Shown here one piece after another: positions 7,108 to 15,065 of a DNA stretch of 20,008 bases. The notes beneath the pieces are model-generated. The model did no database searches. It was not told the DNA's origin and worked only from the letters and a program-made list of their open reading frames with translations. The DNA lies in IMG/VR virus record IMGVR_UViG_3300028786_000156, positions 1 through 20,008 of that record. One strand, 5' to 3'. Within the stretch, counting starts at the first letter, position 1, and each line of letters starts with the position of its first letter. Made by a program: the position numbers and the translations under genes. The stretch comes from a virus.

Positions 7108-7607
7108 TGGCGATCCGTTTCGAGGCGCTGGAAGACCTCTTCGACGACGCGCTGGAACTGCCTGTCGGCGGCAAGACCTACCGGGTCCCGTCGCCGTCGG
7201 CCGAGGACGGCCTCAGGGTCCAGACGATCACCACCCTCGCCGCCCGGCTCCTGTCCGGCGGCGAGGCCATCGACACCGAAGCCCTGGACGACGACGAGGA
7301 ACGCGACCTGTTCCAACTGTCGCTCGGCCCCGTCTACGACGAGCTGCTGACGGACGGCGTCTCCTGGTCGGCCCTCCGTCATGTCGGGTTGACGGCGATG
7401 TTCTGGATCACCAACGGCGTCGAGACCGCACAGACGTACTGGAAGGCGGCCGGAGACCCTTCTCTACTGGCCCCGAATCGGGAAGCACGTCGCAAGGCCA
7501 AGAAGACTGGATCGGCCGCGGCGAGCAAGACCCCGCGACGGGGCTCTACGAGTGGTACGAGCGCCCCGCGGGCTACCGCGAAAAGCCGCAAGGCCGCGAA
7601 GACCTGA
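7107..7607 (+). CDS. Tail assembly chaperone, short (G-like) product
   Basis: A 166-aa zero-frame product of the tail chaperone locus. The folded part (about 1-125) includes FEALEDLFDDALELPVGGKT, a helical core and HVGLTAMFWITNGVETAQTY, all typical of the DUF7426-like chaperones next to tube genes in Streptomyces phages. From about residue 126 the composition changes to Lys/Arg/Ser/Thr/Ala-rich low complexity (REARRKAKKTGSAAASKTPR onward), as often happens where the ribosome is meant to change frame. The protein binds tape measure and tube subunits during tail assembly and is normally absent from virions. It lies between tube and tape measure genes and starts by TAATG overlap. Confidence 0.85.
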   Translation: MAIRFEALEDLFDDALELPVGGKTYRVPSPSAEDGLRVQTITTLAARLLSGGEAIDTEALDDDEERDLFQLSLGPVYDELLTDGVSWSALRHVGLTAMFWITNGVETAQTYWKAAGDPSLLAPNREARRKAKKTGSAAASKTPRRGSTSGTSAPRATAKSRKAAKT

Positions 7608-7798
7608 CCTGGGCTGCCCTGCTGGAGCAGTGGCCGCTCATCGAGGCAGACCTCCACTCCGTCTACGGCATCGACGTCGGCGAGCAGCGGCTACTCCGGC
7701 GGCGCTCTTGGCGCTGGCTCCGGCTGCGCATCCTCGGCCTGCTCTCCGTCGAGTCACGGCTGAGCCGCCACTTCGCACCCCCACCAGCCAAGTCATAG
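7107..7798 (+). CDS. Tail assembly chaperone, frameshifted (GT-like) product
   Basis: The -1 frame continues past the zero-frame stop to TAG 7796-7798 and encodes a coherent domain. It reads DWIGRGEQDPATGLYEWYER, then DLTWAALLEQWPLIEADLHS and the Arg/Trp-rich SWRWLRLRILGLL. This 'LTW..LLe.WplIe.Dl...yg.d......l..RswrWlr.ri.gLl' pattern is the known C-terminal part of actinophage tail chaperone fusions. I found no ATG, GTG or TTG in this frame from about 7379 to its end, so it needs ribosomes coming from the zero frame. The switch should lie before about 7510, because the peptide is sensible from there. No perfect X-XXY-YYZ heptamer was found, so the exact slip site is open. The fusion would be about 230 aa. 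It ends 12 nt before the tape measure start. Confidence 0.8.
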
Positions 7799-7810
7799 GA
7801 GGGGGTCCGG

Positions 7811-10800
7811 ATGTCTCTGACCATCGGCGAACTGGTCGGCTACGTCCGGGCAGACGACTCCCAGTTCCAGCGCGTCCTCACCCAGGACGAACTGCGCATG
7901 CGGGGCTTCCAGCGCGACATCGACGGCCGCCTCCGCGACATCCGTGGCCGGTTCGTGTCCGAGGGCCGCGGCATGGGCCAAGGACTCAGGGAGGGCACGC
8001 GCGAGAGCGGCCGCCTGCACACCTCCCTCGGTCGCCTCGGCGGCATGGCGGGCGCGCTCGGCGGCGTCGTAGCGCAGGGCGCATTGATGGCGGCCAAGCT
8101 CGGCGCCGCTGTGCCGGTCGCGGCCGGGCTGGCGGCGACGCTGGCGAACATCGCGCCGGCGGCCGCGGTCGGTGCGACGGCCGTCTTCGCGCTGGCGCAG
8201 GCTGTGGCCGCCCTCAAGATCGGCACCAGCGGCATCGGGGGCGCTCTGTCCGCGGCTTTCGCCCCGTCCACCGGCGGCGGTGGGGGTGGTGGCGGGGGCG
8301 GTGCGGCGAAGCAGCACGCGAACGCCCTGCGGCAGCTCAAGGACGCGCAGGAGCAAGCCGCGCTCGCCAACCAGCGGGCCGCCCGCGCCACCGAGGACGC
8401 TGAGCGGAACCTCACCGACGCCCAGAAGGCCGCCCGGCGGGCACAGCAGGACCTGACGGCCGCGCGCAAGGAGGCCGCGCGCGAGCTGGAGGACATGAAC
8501 AACCAGCTCAAGGACGCCAAGCTCGACGAGCGGCAGGCCGTCCTCGACGTCCAGGACGCCGAGGCGGAGCTGGCCAAGGTCCGCGCCTCCAACTCGAACG
8601 CCTCGGATGAGGAGATCGCCAAGGCGCAGCTCGGCTACGACCAGGCCGTCCAGGCCCTGGCGGAGCAGCGGACCGAGACCACGCGTCTCCAGTCCGACAC
8701 CGACGCCGCGAACAAGGCCGGCGTCGGTGGCTCCAAGACGGTCGTGGACGCGCAGCAGCAGGTCTCCGACGCCAACCGCGACGTCAGCGATGCCGTACGA
8801 GCGCTCAAGGACGCGCAGGAGGAGCAGGCCCGCACCGCGAAGGAGGGCCTGGAGAACGTCAAGCGCGCCCAGGAAGGCCTCACCGAGGCTGTGGGCGGCT
8901 CGACGGGCGGCGTCAACAAGCTCAACGACGCCATGTCCAAGCTGTCACCGTCCGCGCAGGCGTTCGTACGGCAGGTCATCGCCCTCAAGCCCGCCTGGGA
9001 CGCCCTGAAATTGGACGTCCAGGAGGCGCTCTTCAAGGGCCTGGCAGGCGAGCTGCACAGGACCGCGGCTTCCGTGCTGCCCGTGCTCCGTACGAACCTC
9101 GTCGACTCCGCCCGCGCCCTCAACGACATGGCCAAGGGGGCCGCCGCCTCCGCCCGCGAGATGGCCGACAACGGCACCCTCGGGCAAGCGATGCGTTCGG
9201 CGTCGAAGGGCCTGCACAACCTGTCCGGCGTGCCGGGCATCGTTGTGAAGGCCTTCACCCAGATCGCGGCCGCCGCCGGGCCGTCGTTCGAGCTGCTCAC
9301 CAAGCGGATGGGCGAGGGCGCGGCCTCGATCGGCAAGAAGCTCGACAAGGCCTTCGCGTCCGGGCGGATGCGGGCGGCCATCGAGCACGCCATCGACCTC
9401 ATCAAGGACCTGGTCGAGGTCGGCGCCAACCTGGCCGACATCCTCGGCTCAGTCTTCAAGGCCGCCGAGGTGAGCGGCGGGGGCTTCGTCGGCGTCCTCA
9501 AGACCATCTCGGGCATGCTCGCAACCACCTTCGCGAGCAAGGCCGTACAGAGCGGCCTCAAGGCGCTGTTCGAGACCATGTCGGTGCTGGGCACGACGGT
9601 GGCCCCGCTGCTGGACCAGGCGCTGCGGGCGCTCGGTCCGGTACTCGCGGCCCTCGGCCCCCCGGCACAGGCCTTGGTGGTGGCGCTGGGCGCTGCTCTG
9701 TCGCCGATCATCAAGGCCCTCGGCCCGATCCTGGCCGACCTGGCCGGGGCGGTGGGCGACGTCGTGATGGCGTTCCTGCCGTTCCTGCCCGTCCTGTCGG
9801 ACCTGATCGTCACCGCGCTGACGCCGCTGTCGCCGATCATCAAGAAGCTCGCCGAGGCCTTCGTCAAGATGACGCCGGGCCTCGCGAAGGTCGCCAACGT
9901 CCTCGGTCAGGCGCTGGGCCCGGTCCTGGCGTCCATCCTGAACATCGGGGTGCAGCTGGTCGAGCAGTTCGCGGACCAGTTCCTGACGGTCCTACCGTTG
10001 CTGGCAGAGGCCTTCACCGACGTGGCCCCGGCCGTCCTGGCGATGGCACAGGGCGCGGCCTCGGTCTACAAGGCACTGGCCCCGCTGCTGCCGCAGATCA
10101 TGACGCTCAGCACGCAGATGCTCCAGCAGCTCCTGCCCGCGCTGCTGCCGCTGCTCCCGCCCCTGACGGAGCTGACGATCCTGTTCGTTCGCCTCCAGAC
10201 GGCCGGGGTCGTGGTCGCGCTCAAGGGGCTGGGGCTGCTGGTCAGCTTCCTCAAGACCCTCCGGGAGGCGTTCAAGCCGGCGGTGGAAGCGGTGCGCTGG
10301 CTCACTACGAAGATCGCGGACCTGTTTGAGTGGCTGTCCGATCACCTCGTCGGCCACTCGGTCATCCCCGACATGGTCAGGTCCATCGTGCACTGGTTCG
10401 CCAGCCTGCCCGGAAAGGCCTGGAACGCGCTCAGCTCATTCGGCTCGAAGATTGCCGACCGCGCTTCGGACGCCGGAGCGCGGATGGTCTCGGCGATCCG
10501 CTCCAAGCTGGGCGATGCGGTCCGTTGGATCGGTGGCCTGCCCGGTCGGGTCAAGGGTGCTCTCGGTGACCTCGGCGGCGTCCTCTACAACAGCGGCAGG
10601 GCCCTGATCCGGGGCTTCGTGGACGGCATCAAGTCGATGTGGGGCAGCGCCACCAAGACCGCCTCGGGGCTGCTGAGCGACATCAAGGACCACTTCCCGA
10701 ACAGCCCCGCGAAGAAGGGGCCGTTCTCCGGGCGCGGCTGGGTGACGTACTCCGGTCACGCCATCGCCCGCGACTTCGCTGCCGGCCTGGACAGTCAGCA

Positions 10801-11077
10801 CGGCCTCGTCGCCGACTCGGCCAGCGCCCTGCTCGCCGCCGCACAGAAGGGCATCGCAGGGTCGGCATCGCCAATGGCCAGCCTCGTCACCTCCCCGGCC
10901 AACGCGGGCCCCGGCGGCACGCAGGCCGGTACGGCGTCCGGCTCGGGCGGTGTCCTCAAGGGCCGGGTCGACGTCGGGATCGATGTGCGTGGCGGTCAGG
11001 ACAAGTTTGTCCAGTTCATGCGGGAGATCATCAGCTCCGGTGGCGGCGGCGACGTGCAGTTCTTCTTCGGATCCTGA
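7811..11077 (+). CDS. Tape measure protein
   Basis: A 1088-aa protein that sets tail length and is ejected with DNA. Order of parts: a charged N-terminus (1-70); an Ala/Gly-rich hydrophobic stretch (about 76-150), likely to form membrane-active helices; a run of ten Gly (155-164); a long coiled coil rich in Ala, Gln, Asp, Arg (about 168-360); the family motif KLSPSAQAFVRQVIALKPAW (377-396); then long hydrophobic helices. The C-terminal module holds LYNSGRALIRGFVDGIKSMW and HFPNSPAKKGPFSGRGW, hallmark endings of this family. AGGAGGGGG starts just before the ATG. At roughly 1.5 angstrom per residue the tail would be about 160 nm, an estimate from the general rule only. Confidence 0.93.
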   Translation: MSLTIGELVGYVRADDSQFQRVLTQDELRMRGFQRDIDGRLRDIRGRFVSEGRGMGQGLREGTRESGRLHTSLGRLGGMAGALGGVVAQGALMAAKLGAAVPVAAGLAATLANIAPAAAVGATAVFALAQAVAALKIGTSGIGGALSAAFAPSTGGGGGGGGGGAAKQHANALRQLKDAQEQAALANQRAARATEDAERNLTDAQKAARRAQQDLTAARKEAARELEDMNNQLKDAKLDERQAVLDVQDAEAELAKVRASNSNASDEEIAKAQLGYDQAVQALAEQRTETTRLQSDTDAANKAGVGGSKTVVDAQQQVSDANRDVSDAVRALKDAQEEQARTAKEGLENVKRAQEGLTEAVGGSTGGVNKLNDAMSKLSPSAQAFVRQVIALKPAWDALKLDVQEALFKGLAGELHRTAASVLPVLRTNLVDSARALNDMAKGAAASAREMADNGTLGQAMRSASKGLHNLSGVPGIVVKAFTQIAAAAGPSFELLTKRMGEGAASIGKKLDKAFASGRMRAAIEHAIDLIKDLVEVGANLADILGSVFKAAEVSGGGFVGVLKTISGMLATTFASKAVQSGLKALFETMSVLGTTVAPLLDQALRALGPVLAALGPPAQALVVALGAALSPIIKALGPILADLAGAVGDVVMAFLPFLPVLSDLIVTALTPLSPIIKKLAEAFVKMTPGLAKVANVLGQALGPVLASILNIGVQLVEQFADQFLTVLPLLAEAFTDVAPAVLAMAQGAASVYKALAPLLPQIMTLSTQMLQQLLPALLPLLPPLTELTILFVRLQTAGVVVALKGLGLLVSFLKTLREAFKPAVEAVRWLTTKIADLFEWLSDHLVGHSVIPDMVRSIVHWFASLPGKAWNALSSFGSKIADRASDAGARMVSAIRSKLGDAVRWIGGLPGRVKGALGDLGGVLYNSGRALIRGFVDGIKSMWGSATKTASGLLSDIKDHFPNSPAKKGPFSGRGWVTYSGHAIARDFAAGLDSQHGLVADSASALLAAAQKGIAGSASPMASLVTSPANAGPGGTQAGTASGSGGVLKGRVDVGIDVRGGQDKFVQFMREIISSGGGGDVQFFFGS

Positions 11078-11092
11078 CGGGAGGAGCACCCC

Positions 11093-14000
11093 ATGGCGTT
11101 CCCGACTGACCCGCTGGGCACCCTGGTAGAGATCAAGCCCGGGAGCACGTGGACCGACATCACCACGGATGTGAAGCTGTCGGATCGGATCACGATCACG
11201 CGCGGGCGCGCCAACGAGCGCGCCCGCGTGGACCGTTCCACCTGCACGCTCACCCTCAACAACAAGGACGGCAAATACTCGCCCAGGAACCCCCTGAGCA
11301 CCCTGTACGGCACCATCGGCCGCAACACCCCAATCCGCGTCTCGGTCCTGGCCGGGCCCGTGGCCCTGGACCTGCCAGGCGCCAAGGTCGGCGTCGCGGG
11401 CGGCTACGCCACCACCCCCGACAACGCCGCCCTCGACATCACCGGCGACCTGGACGTGCGCTTCGACGCGACGCTCACGAACTGGATCACCTCCGGCTCC
11501 GGGGCCTCGACCGAACTCTGTGGAAAGTTCAACTTCACCGGCGGCAGCAAGTCGTGGATCCTCATGGTCCGTAACGGCGCCCTCCGCCTCGAATGGTCAG
11601 TCGACGGCACCAACATCCTGAACGCCACCTCCACCGCCAACCTCGCCGTACCCGCGCACGGCCACCTCGCCGTACGCGCCACCCTCGACGTCGACAACGG
11701 CGCCTCCGGCAACACCGTCACCTTCTACACCTCGGACTCCATCACCGGCACCTGGACCCAGCTCGGCAACGCCATCGTCCAATCCGGCACCACCTCGATC
11801 TTCAACTCGACCGCCGCCCTCGAAGTCGGCACCGTGTCGACGCTCGGGTTCCAGGTGTGCGCTGGCAAGGTCCACAAGTTCCAGCTGCGCAACGGCATCG
11901 GCGGAACGCTGGTCGCGAGCCCGGATTTCACCGCGCAGGCCTCCGGTACGACCAGCTTCACCGACTCGGCTGGCCGCACCTGGTCGAAGGCCGGCAACGC
12001 GAGCATCACCAACCGGCAGACCCGTTTCTCGGGCGAGGTGCCCGCGTGGCCGACGCGGCGCGGGCCGTCCGGCCAGGACGCCTACGTTTCCCTGGAGGCC
12101 GCGGGGATCCAGCGGCGCCTCATGCAGGGCACCAAGCCGCTGGACTCCACGCTGCGGCGCCGCATCCCCTCCGGGACGCCGCTCGCCTACTGGCCTATGG
12201 AGGACGGCCAGGACTCCACTCAGGCCTACTCGCCGACGGCGGGCGTACGCCCCATGGTGACCAGCGGGATCAGCTTTGCCGCCGACGACACCCTGCCGGG
12301 CTCGGCATCCCTGCCGACGCTGCCCACCGCCTCGTACGTGACCGGGGTCGTCCCGGTCGGCTCCGGCGGCGGCTGGCACGTCGAGATGGTCTACAAGCTC
12401 GCCTCCGTCCCGGCCAGCCTCACCACCTTCTTCCAGGTCTACCTCACCGGCACCGTCGTCCGCCGCGTCATGGTGCGCCTCAGCACGACCGCCATCAGGA
12501 TCGAGCTGCGCGACAGCGACGACACGGTGCTGTCCACCACCGACCAAACCGACGCCACCGCCATCTCCGACTTCACCGGAGGCTGGTCCCGCCTTCAGAT
12601 CTTCTCCACCAATGCCGGGGGAGGCGTCGCCGACTTTACGGCCCAATGGATCAAAATCGGGGGAACCTCCACCTGGTCCGCAGTGGCCTCCTCCCTTGGG
12701 CCCGGCAACGTCTCCACCGTGACCACGAACAGCGTCTCGGCCTCATACGACGGCTTCTCGCTGGGCCACATCGCCGTTTTCGACAGCACCAGCACCCTCG
12801 TCTACAACAACGCCGACACCGGATTCAACGGCGAGACCGCCGGTACCCGCATGGCGAGGCTCGCCACCGAGCAGGGTCTCCCGGTCACCGTGTACGGCGA
12901 TCTCACGACCCAGGAACAGGTCGGCCCGCAGCGCCCCGACGTCCTCCTCACGCTGCTCCAGGACGCCGCCGACGTGGACGGCGGGATCCTCTACGAGCCG
13001 CGCGAGACCGTCTCGCTGGCGTATCGCGACCGTGCGGGCCTGGAGAACCAGGCCGTCATCTTGGCCCTGAACCGTCTCGGCACCGGCCATATCGCGCCGC
13101 CGTTCACGCCCGAACCCGACGACCAGACCGTCCGCAACGACATCACGGTCACCCGCGTCGGCGGCTCCAGCGGCCGGGCCACCCTCGACACAGGAGCCCT
13201 GTCCACCCAGGACCCCCCGAACGGCATCGGCCTCTATGACGACTCCATCCCTCTTAACCTCTACGACGACCTCCAGCCCGACCAGCACGCGTCGTGGCGC
13301 CTGCACCTCAGCACCTGGGACGAAGACCGGGTCCCGGCCGTCAGCCTGAGGCTGCACAAGGCCACCGGCCTGATCCCCGCCGCCTCGCTGCTGGACATCG
13401 GGGACCGCTTCACCGTCGCCAACCCGGGCCTCGACTTCGCCCCGGGCGGCCTGGACCTGCTCCTCCAGGGCCAGAAGGAGGTCATCGGGGTCCGCACCTG
13501 GACCATGGACCTCACCGGCTCGCCAGCGGCCCCGTGGAACGTCGCCCACGTCGACGACGCGATGTACGGGTGGGCGGACACCGACGGCTCCGCCCTGGCC
13601 GCGTCCTGCACCTCAACGGCGACCTCGATCAGCGTGACCAGCACCAGCGGCGTGTGGGTCACCGACCACAGCGACACCCCGTTCGATCTGCGCGTCGGCG
13701 GCGAGGTCATGACCGCCGTCGCGCTCGGCACAGTCGTCAACCTCGCCGATGACCCCCTGCTGCTGGCCGGAACCATCAGCGGCTGGTCCGGCTCCAACTC
13801 GACGATCACCTACGACACCGCCATCATCAACAGCGCACACGGCGCCGACGCGTCGATCAAGTGCGTTCCCAACGGCAGCTCGGCATCTGGCGGCGTCAAC
13901 TCGGCGGTACGCAGCCCGGTCGCCTCCGTCACCGCGGGCGCCTCGTACACCGTGTGCGGCTGGGTGTACTCGCCGCTGGGCTGGTCGGATCTGCGGACGG

Positions 14001-14329
14001 CCGTCGACTGGTACGACGCGTCCAACGTGTTCATCTCGTCGTCGACCGGCTCCGCAACGGTGGTGGCGGCCGGCGTCTGGACGTTCTTGAAGCAGACGTT
14101 CACCGCGCCCGCGCTGGCCTCCCGCGCCACCACCCGCGGCCGGTGGGGCGGCACTCCCGCCGCCACGGACATCTCGTACTGGTGGGCCCTGCGCCTCATC
14201 GCCGACGCCAGCGTGTCGACGACCAGCCCGCAGGCCATGACCGTTGCCCGCTCGCTCAACGGCGTCGTGAAGGCGCAAGCGTCCGGCGAGGCCGTCAGTC
14301 TCGCCTACCCCGCCTATGTCGCCCTGTAG
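11093..14329 (+). CDS. Modular distal tail / minor tail protein with LamG-like and CBM-like insertions
   Basis: A 1078-aa tail-tip protein with the actinophage core TDITTDVKLSDRITITRGRA (21-40), CTLTLNNKDGKYSPRNPLST (51-70), then RFSGEVPAWPTRRGPSGQDA (311-330) and EAAGIQRRLMQG. Between core strands lie extra domains. Residues about 88-308 form a LamG/concanavalin-like module (DNAALDITGDLDVRFDAT, LRLEWSVDGTN, VTFYTSDSITGTW). Residues about 363-575 form a second one (PLAYWPMEDGQDSTQA). Residues about 884-1043 resemble a family 4/9 carbohydrate-binding module (ADASIKCVPNG, YTVCGWVYSP, WTFLKQTFTAP). The core then ends SPQAMTVARSLNGVVK to PAYVAL. The core probably builds the tail tip; the modules probably bind cell-surface glycans. 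The ATG is 15 nt after the tape measure stop, with GGGAGGAG. Confidence 0.88.
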   Translation: MAFPTDPLGTLVEIKPGSTWTDITTDVKLSDRITITRGRANERARVDRSTCTLTLNNKDGKYSPRNPLSTLYGTIGRNTPIRVSVLAGPVALDLPGAKVGVAGGYATTPDNAALDITGDLDVRFDATLTNWITSGSGASTELCGKFNFTGGSKSWILMVRNGALRLEWSVDGTNILNATSTANLAVPAHGHLAVRATLDVDNGASGNTVTFYTSDSITGTWTQLGNAIVQSGTTSIFNSTAALEVGTVSTLGFQVCAGKVHKFQLRNGIGGTLVASPDFTAQASGTTSFTDSAGRTWSKAGNASITNRQTRFSGEVPAWPTRRGPSGQDAYVSLEAAGIQRRLMQGTKPLDSTLRRRIPSGTPLAYWPMEDGQDSTQAYSPTAGVRPMVTSGISFAADDTLPGSASLPTLPTASYVTGVVPVGSGGGWHVEMVYKLASVPASLTTFFQVYLTGTVVRRVMVRLSTTAIRIELRDSDDTVLSTTDQTDATAISDFTGGWSRLQIFSTNAGGGVADFTAQWIKIGGTSTWSAVASSLGPGNVSTVTTNSVSASYDGFSLGHIAVFDSTSTLVYNNADTGFNGETAGTRMARLATEQGLPVTVYGDLTTQEQVGPQRPDVLLTLLQDAADVDGGILYEPRETVSLAYRDRAGLENQAVILALNRLGTGHIAPPFTPEPDDQTVRNDITVTRVGGSSGRATLDTGALSTQDPPNGIGLYDDSIPLNLYDDLQPDQHASWRLHLSTWDEDRVPAVSLRLHKATGLIPAASLLDIGDRFTVANPGLDFAPGGLDLLLQGQKEVIGVRTWTMDLTGSPAAPWNVAHVDDAMYGWADTDGSALAASCTSTATSISVTSTSGVWVTDHSDTPFDLRVGGEVMTAVALGTVVNLADDPLLLAGTISGWSGSNSTITYDTAIINSAHGADASIKCVPNGSSASGGVNSAVRSPVASVTAGASYTVCGWVYSPLGWSDLRTAVDWYDASNVFISSSTGSATVVAAGVWTFLKQTFTAPALASRATTRGRWGGTPAATDISYWWALRLIADASVSTTSPQAMTVARSLNGVVKAQASGEAVSLAYPAYVAL

Positions 14330-14338
14330 GAGGGACAG

Positions 14339-14755
14339 ATGACCAACTGGCTCGCCGGGATGAAGATCACCGCCGCGCGGCTCAACGACAACACCCTGAC
14401 GGACAGCACCACTTCCGGTCTCACCGCCGCCACCAACTGGACCGTCGTCAGTTTCAGCGGTCGGAAAGTCAGCGGGATTACCACGGTGCACATGCTGGTC
14501 ACCCGGACCACAACAGCGGTGTCGGAAATCGCCACGAATTCCGGCAACATTGCCGACACCGACATGTGCACCCTCCCGGCTGGCTGGCGGCCCCCGGAGT
14601 CGATCAACGCCGCGTGGGGCAATGGCAGTGTCGACGGCGAATGCACCATCACCGCCGCCGGTCTGGTCTCGCTCCGATCCATCTCGGGTAACGCCGGTAT
14701 TGCCACTTCCACCAATGTGCGCTGCACCGCAGTGTGGATTTCAGAGAACGGCTAA
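14339..14755 (+). CDS. Small tail-tip / fibre protein
   Basis: A 138-aa protein that begins MTNWLAGMKITAARLNDNTL, the recurrent N-terminal signature of small tail or baseplate proteins after the tip protein in Streptomyces phages. The middle has strand-rich Ser/Thr segments (WTVVSFSGRKVSGITTVHML). The C-terminal half (TLPAGWRPPESINAAW, then GECTITAAGLVSLRSI) is the 'LPaGyRP......a.vng....g.v.i...G.v' beta-domain found at the tips of many phage fibres. It may be a receptor-binding or fibre-tip subunit, but that is inference. The start has GGAGGGA 5 nt or so before the ATG and lies 9 nt after the tip-gene stop. Confidence 0.75.
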   Translation: MTNWLAGMKITAARLNDNTLTDSTTSGLTAATNWTVVSFSGRKVSGITTVHMLVTRTTTAVSEIATNSGNIADTDMCTLPAGWRPPESINAAWGNGSVDGECTITAAGLVSLRSISGNAGIATSTNVRCTAVWISENG

Positions 14756-14763
14756 GGAGCCCG

Positions 14764-15009
14764 ATGGCACTGCAATCCCCTCAGGACGGCACCGACTACA
14801 GCTACGCGATCGTCGGGCACAGTGTCGCCAGGGTCGGCGACTACCCGATGGGGTTCACGATCGGCTTGTCGACGGACAACATGGCCGATCCGGCCGCGCT
14901 GGCAATCGTGCAGCAGCTGGTGGACCTCCTGGCCGCCTCGGCGACGTTCGTCGTGGACACGGCGCAGCGCACGCACACGCGCGTTGAGGCGATCAGCCCG
15001 ACCGCATAG
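14764..15009 (+). CDS. Small phage structural protein, function unknown
   Basis: An 81-aa protein (MALQSPQDGTDYSYAIVGHS to the end THTRVEAISPTA). It has one strand-rich N-terminal half and a hydrophobic helix (DPAALAIVQQLVDLLAASA). There is no signal peptide and no clear transmembrane segment. ATG 14764 is chosen because AAGGAG (14754-14759) sits 4 nt upstream. An upstream in-frame ATG at 14734 would overlap the previous gene and lacks a ribosome site. It is the last gene before a terminator, so it closes the tail gene unit. Its role in the virion or tail assembly is not known. Confidence 0.65.
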   Translation: MALQSPQDGTDYSYAIVGHSVARVGDYPMGFTIGLSTDNMADPAALAIVQQLVDLLAASATFVVDTAQRTHTRVEAISPTA

Positions 15010-15016
15010 CGCCACC

Positions 15017-15045
15017 ACGCCCCGAGCCGTCCGGCCGGGGCGTTT
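15017..15045 (+). terminator. Intrinsic terminator between tail genes and lysis cassette
   Basis: A perfect 8-bp stem, ACGCCCCG (15017-15024) with CGGGGCGT (15036-15043), encloses an 11-nt loop that can itself pair (GCC/GGC) and is followed by TT then CTC. It sits 8 nt after the stop of the last tail gene and 20 nt before the endolysin start. The T-run is short, as is usual in Streptomyces, so partial read-through is plausible. Confidence 0.7.
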
Positions 15046-15055
15046 CTCATGCCCT

Positions 15056-15061
15056 GGAGGG
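15056..15061 (+). promoter_or_regulatory. Ribosome binding site supporting the TTG start of the endolysin
   Basis: GGAGGG is followed by four bases and TTG 15066. No ATG or GTG in the same frame lies near it, and the encoded KLVTRADLGW is a typical amidase N-terminus. Confidence 0.65.
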
Positions 15062-15065
15062 CCCG

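Noticed and set aside
7580-7586. GAAAAGC as slippery site for the chaperone frameshift
   Set aside because: It is an imperfect heptamer, and a slip there would lose the coherent DWIGRGEQDPATGLYEWYER peptide encoded upstream in the second frame.
7552-8403. Plus-strand frame of 283 codons across the chaperone and tape measure genes
   Set aside because: Arg/Pro/His-rich shadow in the third frame. The conserved chaperone extension is in the -1 frame (stop at 7796-7798), not this one.
11593-13239. Open frame of about 550 codons on the plus strand inside the tail-tip gene
   Set aside because: Its translation is almost only Arg, His, Pro, Gln and Gly, the usual out-of-frame shadow of a GC-rich gene; the tail-tip frame has clear domains.
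14734-14763. ATG 14734 as start of the 81-aa protein
   Set aside because: It would overlap the previous gene by 22 bases with no ribosome site; AAGGAG directly precedes ATG 14764.
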